A stretch of DNA of 64,000 nt from positions 14,807,335 through 14,871,334 of the forward strand of contig NC_088297.1 in NCBI RefSeq assembly GCF_032854445.1, read 5' to 3'. Below are positions 60,701 to 64,000 of the stretch, one piece after another. Position 1 is the stretch's first letter; each line of letters opens with the position of its first letter. The notes beneath the pieces are model-generated. The model saw only the letters and a list, made by a program, of their open reading frames with translations, was not told the DNA's origin and searched no databases. Position numbers and translations under genes: made by a program. Source of the stretch: Liolophura sinensis. Taxonomy: Eukaryota > Mollusca > Polyplacophora > Chitonida > Chitonidae.

Positions 60701-63282
60701 ATATATAGCATTGTTTTTGACTGACCCAAATGCACTCAATTTTGTTCATTCTATACACCATATATTCCTTCAAGTGGAGAGACTTACCATAGTGCTTGTC
60801 GCTGTTGTAGGTATTGTTATAACTAGACTCGCATTTCTTCTCACACCTGGGCGTGGGTTGCTCTCCCTTGGAGCAAGGTGCCAAGTGACCTATCACATGA
60901 TGATCGCAGGCTTTGATGGTGTATGGACGACAACCCTGGAAAAAAACAAAAACAAATATACTAACCACTACACGTTATGATTGGTCAGATTTGTTCATGT
61001 TGTTGAGCTCAGAGTTTAAACTGCTGACAAAACCAACAATGCAATTACTAATATTCAACGCCATGTTAAAAAATGGCGGGTTGATTTTTTTATGTTGTTG
61101 AGACAAGTGCAAGCTGCATGTGGTGGGATGCCATAGTATTGCACAAAAGGGGATATATACTTCAGGGCTTAAAGCTGACATTGTCAACTGAACAAATCAC
61201 AAAGGGAGATCACTCTGGCACCCACTGAAGCTGACATTGTCTACAATGTAATAATAACGAAAATCAGTTCTCTTAAGTAACCTATAAAAGTAATTAATTT
61301 GTGAGCTTTTTATGGTTCTACATGTAGTTGAAGAATTGACAATGGGAGATCACTCTTCCATCCATTACCTGGTGTGAGTCATACTGTCCTCCTGTCACCA
61401 AACCATCCTTCTCGAAGTATTCCCAGGCAGCACTGAGGAAGCCACCATTGCACCTACAGGGGGAGACAGATCAAGATTGTGGCTGGAGTACTTATTACAC
61501 TATTTTGTATTTTTGCAAAAGCTATATATCAGTTACTTCCCTTTTTGAGGATTTACCTCCCTTGATGGCAGGCAAGCCTATTCACCCTTTATTTTAGCAT
61601 TAAAACATATTTTGAACCATGCAAAATTATGTTGTCAGTTTCTCAATTTTCCTGAGGATGACTTCATTTTAGTCAAAGTATTGAGACAGTCACAATGAAT
61701 TTCCTTGGAGCTCTTTTCATTTTTACCAATGCAGTTGCTGTAAGTTCAAGTCCAGCTCATTCTGGCTTCCTCTCCGGTCCTACATGGGAAGGTCTGCCAG
61801 CAACCCGTTGATGGTCATGGGTTTCTCACGGGCTCTGCCCGGTTTCCTCCCACCATAATGATGGTCACCGTCATATAAGTGAAATGTTCTTGAGTATGGC
61901 ATAAAACACCAATCAAATAAATAAATACTAAGGTGTTCAGTGAATCAACTACATCAAAATACACATAATCATGTAGACTAAGGCTGAAAAATGCAACCAG
62001 AACTGTTTTGCACATTATTGTATTCCACCTAAAGTTGGTATGTAAAACTACATTTTATTAAGCCCAGAAAGGTTTTAACATTACTTTTGATGCTAACACT
62101 TCAATTCTTCTGATAATAAATTAATCAAGTGTACTTTATAAAATTCTCCTCAAAAGTGCCCCAATTAAATTGGATAAAACTATCAGAATCAAGCAAAATG
62201 TGTCACTTGAAAATTATGCTAATGTTCAGGTGAAGTACAGAATTTGCAATACTGGTATACATAACTATACACTTTATTGTATCACTTCAATCACCTTAAC
62301 ATGTACAGTTTAAAACTTAAAGGAAAAGACCTCTAAACATCGAAGTAAGCATCACTAAATAGACCACTTTAAATTATGCATACATATACATTCACTTATT
62401 GTTTTTTTAAGATTTTTTTGAAAAGAGTGAAAGGCACTCAAACCGTTGAATTCTAAGGTGGGCTTTATGGACCATACTATCAGAGGTTAGAAACTCTGAC
62501 GTTACAGAAAGTTTATCCATTTCTAATCACGACACTGAATATTGGAATAACTGTTTTTAGTTTATCATTTTCAGAGGCCACACCAGTTAAAACTTTTAAA
62601 CGTTTTGCACGGCAGAATCAATCTTTTTTCAATGTCGGAAAAAGGTATATAAATAAAACTGGTTAAATCATTTAATTTGTAGGAAATGTGGACTGCACCA
62701 GCAACTGTTCCTGTTAAAACATATATTCACGTGTTGTGATCAGAAAACTACGAAAATCTAAAAAATCATAAATGTATCAAGAAAGGGGAAAAACGAAAAT
62801 GGAGGATTTTCAATTTTATTTTATTCCCTTTCGGATTTTTCAGTGTTCGCTCGCCCGTAACACAAAAAAAAATGCCTGCACAGGAAAATCAGGAAAAAAT
62901 ACTGTGTTGGGCAAAGGTCAAATGAAGGTCAAATGGCAATGTCAGGATGGACCTTTTAAGGCGAGTGAAAAGGGAGATAACACTTGGATTAATTCAACAC
63001 TTATGGTAAATGCCTACACATTCGATCAGAACAATCAGAAGGAAAAGGTTCAATTGAAGGTTAAACAGCAAGGCAGAGGTCAATTATTCTCAGCAAAAGT
63101 CAGAGTACAAGCGTCATGGGTGAATGACAAGGCAAAGTGACTGGCTGGCAGAAGAACTTGACTTACCCAAACCCGCAGGCGTGACAACAAGACAGAAGAT
63201 CCTCAGCAGAAATGTGAAAGTTTTCTGCATTACCAGATTTTATGCAAATTCTGTCACTCATAGACTCCACGGCCCCAAAAGC
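57792..63282 (-). CDS. CTSB: cathepsin B cysteine protease, six 3' exons (partial)
   Basis: Minus-strand exons in order: 63282-63167, 61453-61369, 60935-60788, 60062-59946, 59549-59421 and 57868-57792 (TAA at 57792-57794), all phase-consistent. Cathepsin B is a lysosomal papain-family protease. The visible part starts at [13 protein letters not shown], right after where GSCW with the catalytic Cys should be, so that exon and the propeptide lie past 64000. It contains [13 protein letters not shown], the occluding-loop stretch [13 protein letters not shown] with the paired His typical of cathepsin B dipeptidyl carboxypeptidase activity, the catalytic His in [11 protein letters not shown], and Asn in NSWNSDWG. 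The C-terminus is [21 protein letters not shown]. Key residues are intact. A hAT-like fragment and a RUDI-like SINE sit in introns. Confidence 0.96.
57869..59156 (-). other. last intron of cathepsin B
   Basis: No other gene seen. Short frames at 58044 and 58760 lack support. Confidence 0.6.
59157..59397. mobile_element. hAT-like MITE fragment
   Basis: Dense AGGCTTTTCAAGG/TTTTCAACTT words and a right end GGCCCTGTAAAAACCCTG, similar in style to the 13.9-kb element. The left end is unclear. Confidence 0.4.
61724..61928 (+). mobile_element. RUDI-like SINE fragment
   Basis: From CCAATGCAGTTGCTGTAAGT to an AAATAAATAAATA tail, in a cathepsin B intron. Confidence 0.85.
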
Positions 63283-64000
63283 CTGCAAAATAGAGTAAAT
63301 AAAAAAGGAAAAGTGAATTACTGACAAGAAACAAAGACACCTCACTTTCTCAAGTGGATATTTAACTATACTGTACTCCCAGGAACCTTATGTCATCACT
63401 AAATAAAAATTTGTTCTCAAGCAAGAACGTTGTCTGCTGTTACTTACTGTTAAATAATGAGGGTGTAAACAATGGCTTTCTAGGGGGGAAAAAAGCAGAA
63501 AAATGACCACGAAAAAATCTGAGTGTGTGAAGTAACAACAGCCAGTGATAAGACACAGTCAGTAAGAAAATATAGTACTACATAAAAAAACTATACTGAA
63601 GATTCTTGTCAAAAAATCAATTAGCACAAATCCAATCACATTTTTACTAATATTTTAGAATAGCCCACACAATTTCCTTTCACAAAAATTCAACGTCGTC
63701 TGTGCATATGTTACTGTCCAACATTGGTTCCAAAAATTTATACATGTAAAGTAGGTTACATTGTGACTTTCTTACACTTCAGAATCATGTTAACAATGAA
63801 AATAGTAGAGGTAACAGTCTGATATTTACTGAAATACAATAATTTGAGCTGTTCTGCATTGGTAAATATATAGAAAATTTGAAAAAGGCCTCCTCTGAAT
63901 TACCTCCCTTGTCATATCAGCAGGTATAATGTAAGGCAACACAGGTGATATCTTACCTACATGTAATTCTGTAAGACGGCCCAGAAGCTAGAGACCACAT
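63283..64000. other. cathepsin B intron / window edge
   Basis: No exon recognised. A minus-strand donor-like AG|GTAAGATATC near 63955 is not preceded by cathepsin-like codons. Confidence 0.4.

Noticed and set aside
62772..63140. 122-codon plus-strand frame
   Set aside because: Lies in a cathepsin B intron and is built largely from AAGGTCAAA-type low-complexity words. No homology or splice support.

Overview
The window is eukaryotic DNA from a lophotrochozoan animal, most likely a marine mollusc, though a brachiopod cannot be excluded. The genes are split by GT-AG introns, the DNA is AT-rich, and it is crowded with tRNA-headed SINEs. The commonest SINE ends in a TTTA-type tail and resembles the mollusc-type SINEs (RUDI-like, from memory). 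Many copies have perfect target-site duplications. There is no operon, CRISPR or prokaryotic signal.

Layout. 0.5-0.8 kb (-): terminal exon of an unidentified coiled-coil gene. 3.5-4.8 kb: a non-autonomous DNA transposon with 18-bp inverted ends. 6.8-34.5 kb (+): three genes in the same orientation, about 11-12 kb apart, that appear to be paralogues. They share a short helical module (pattern W-L-x-x-x-hydrophobic-Q-x-E-R-x-x-W) followed by coiled coil. Genes 1 and 2 end in the same 63-residue Cys/His finger, which resembles the CHORD pattern. Gene 3 lacks the finger but starts with a clear CARD (death-fold) domain on two exons. Gene 2 also carries ten 17-residue repeats and two frame breaks that compensate each other. 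34.9-36.6 kb: a minisatellite of 33 units of 51 bp.

39.0-42.7 kb (-): the first five exons of a coiled-coil gene resembling CCDC73. It lies head to head with RIOK3 (43.8-53.3 kb, +), an atypical RIO-family kinase for which eleven phase-consistent exons could be assembled (556 aa). The two genes share a roughly 1.1 kb intergenic promoter containing a perfect GTCACGTGAC palindrome. RIOK3 intron 2 holds a tandem duplication of its own 3' splice site. 57.8-63.3 kb (-): the last six exons of a cathepsin B protease; the exon with the catalytic cysteine lies beyond the window end.

The strongest leads are the CARD/coiled-coil/CHORD-like-finger gene cluster, a possible lineage-specific innate-immunity or scaffold family; the SINE that duplicated the 5' splice site of the CARD gene; and the array of decoy splice acceptors in RIOK3. 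All exon models come from reading splice signals and frame by eye and have no transcript support.
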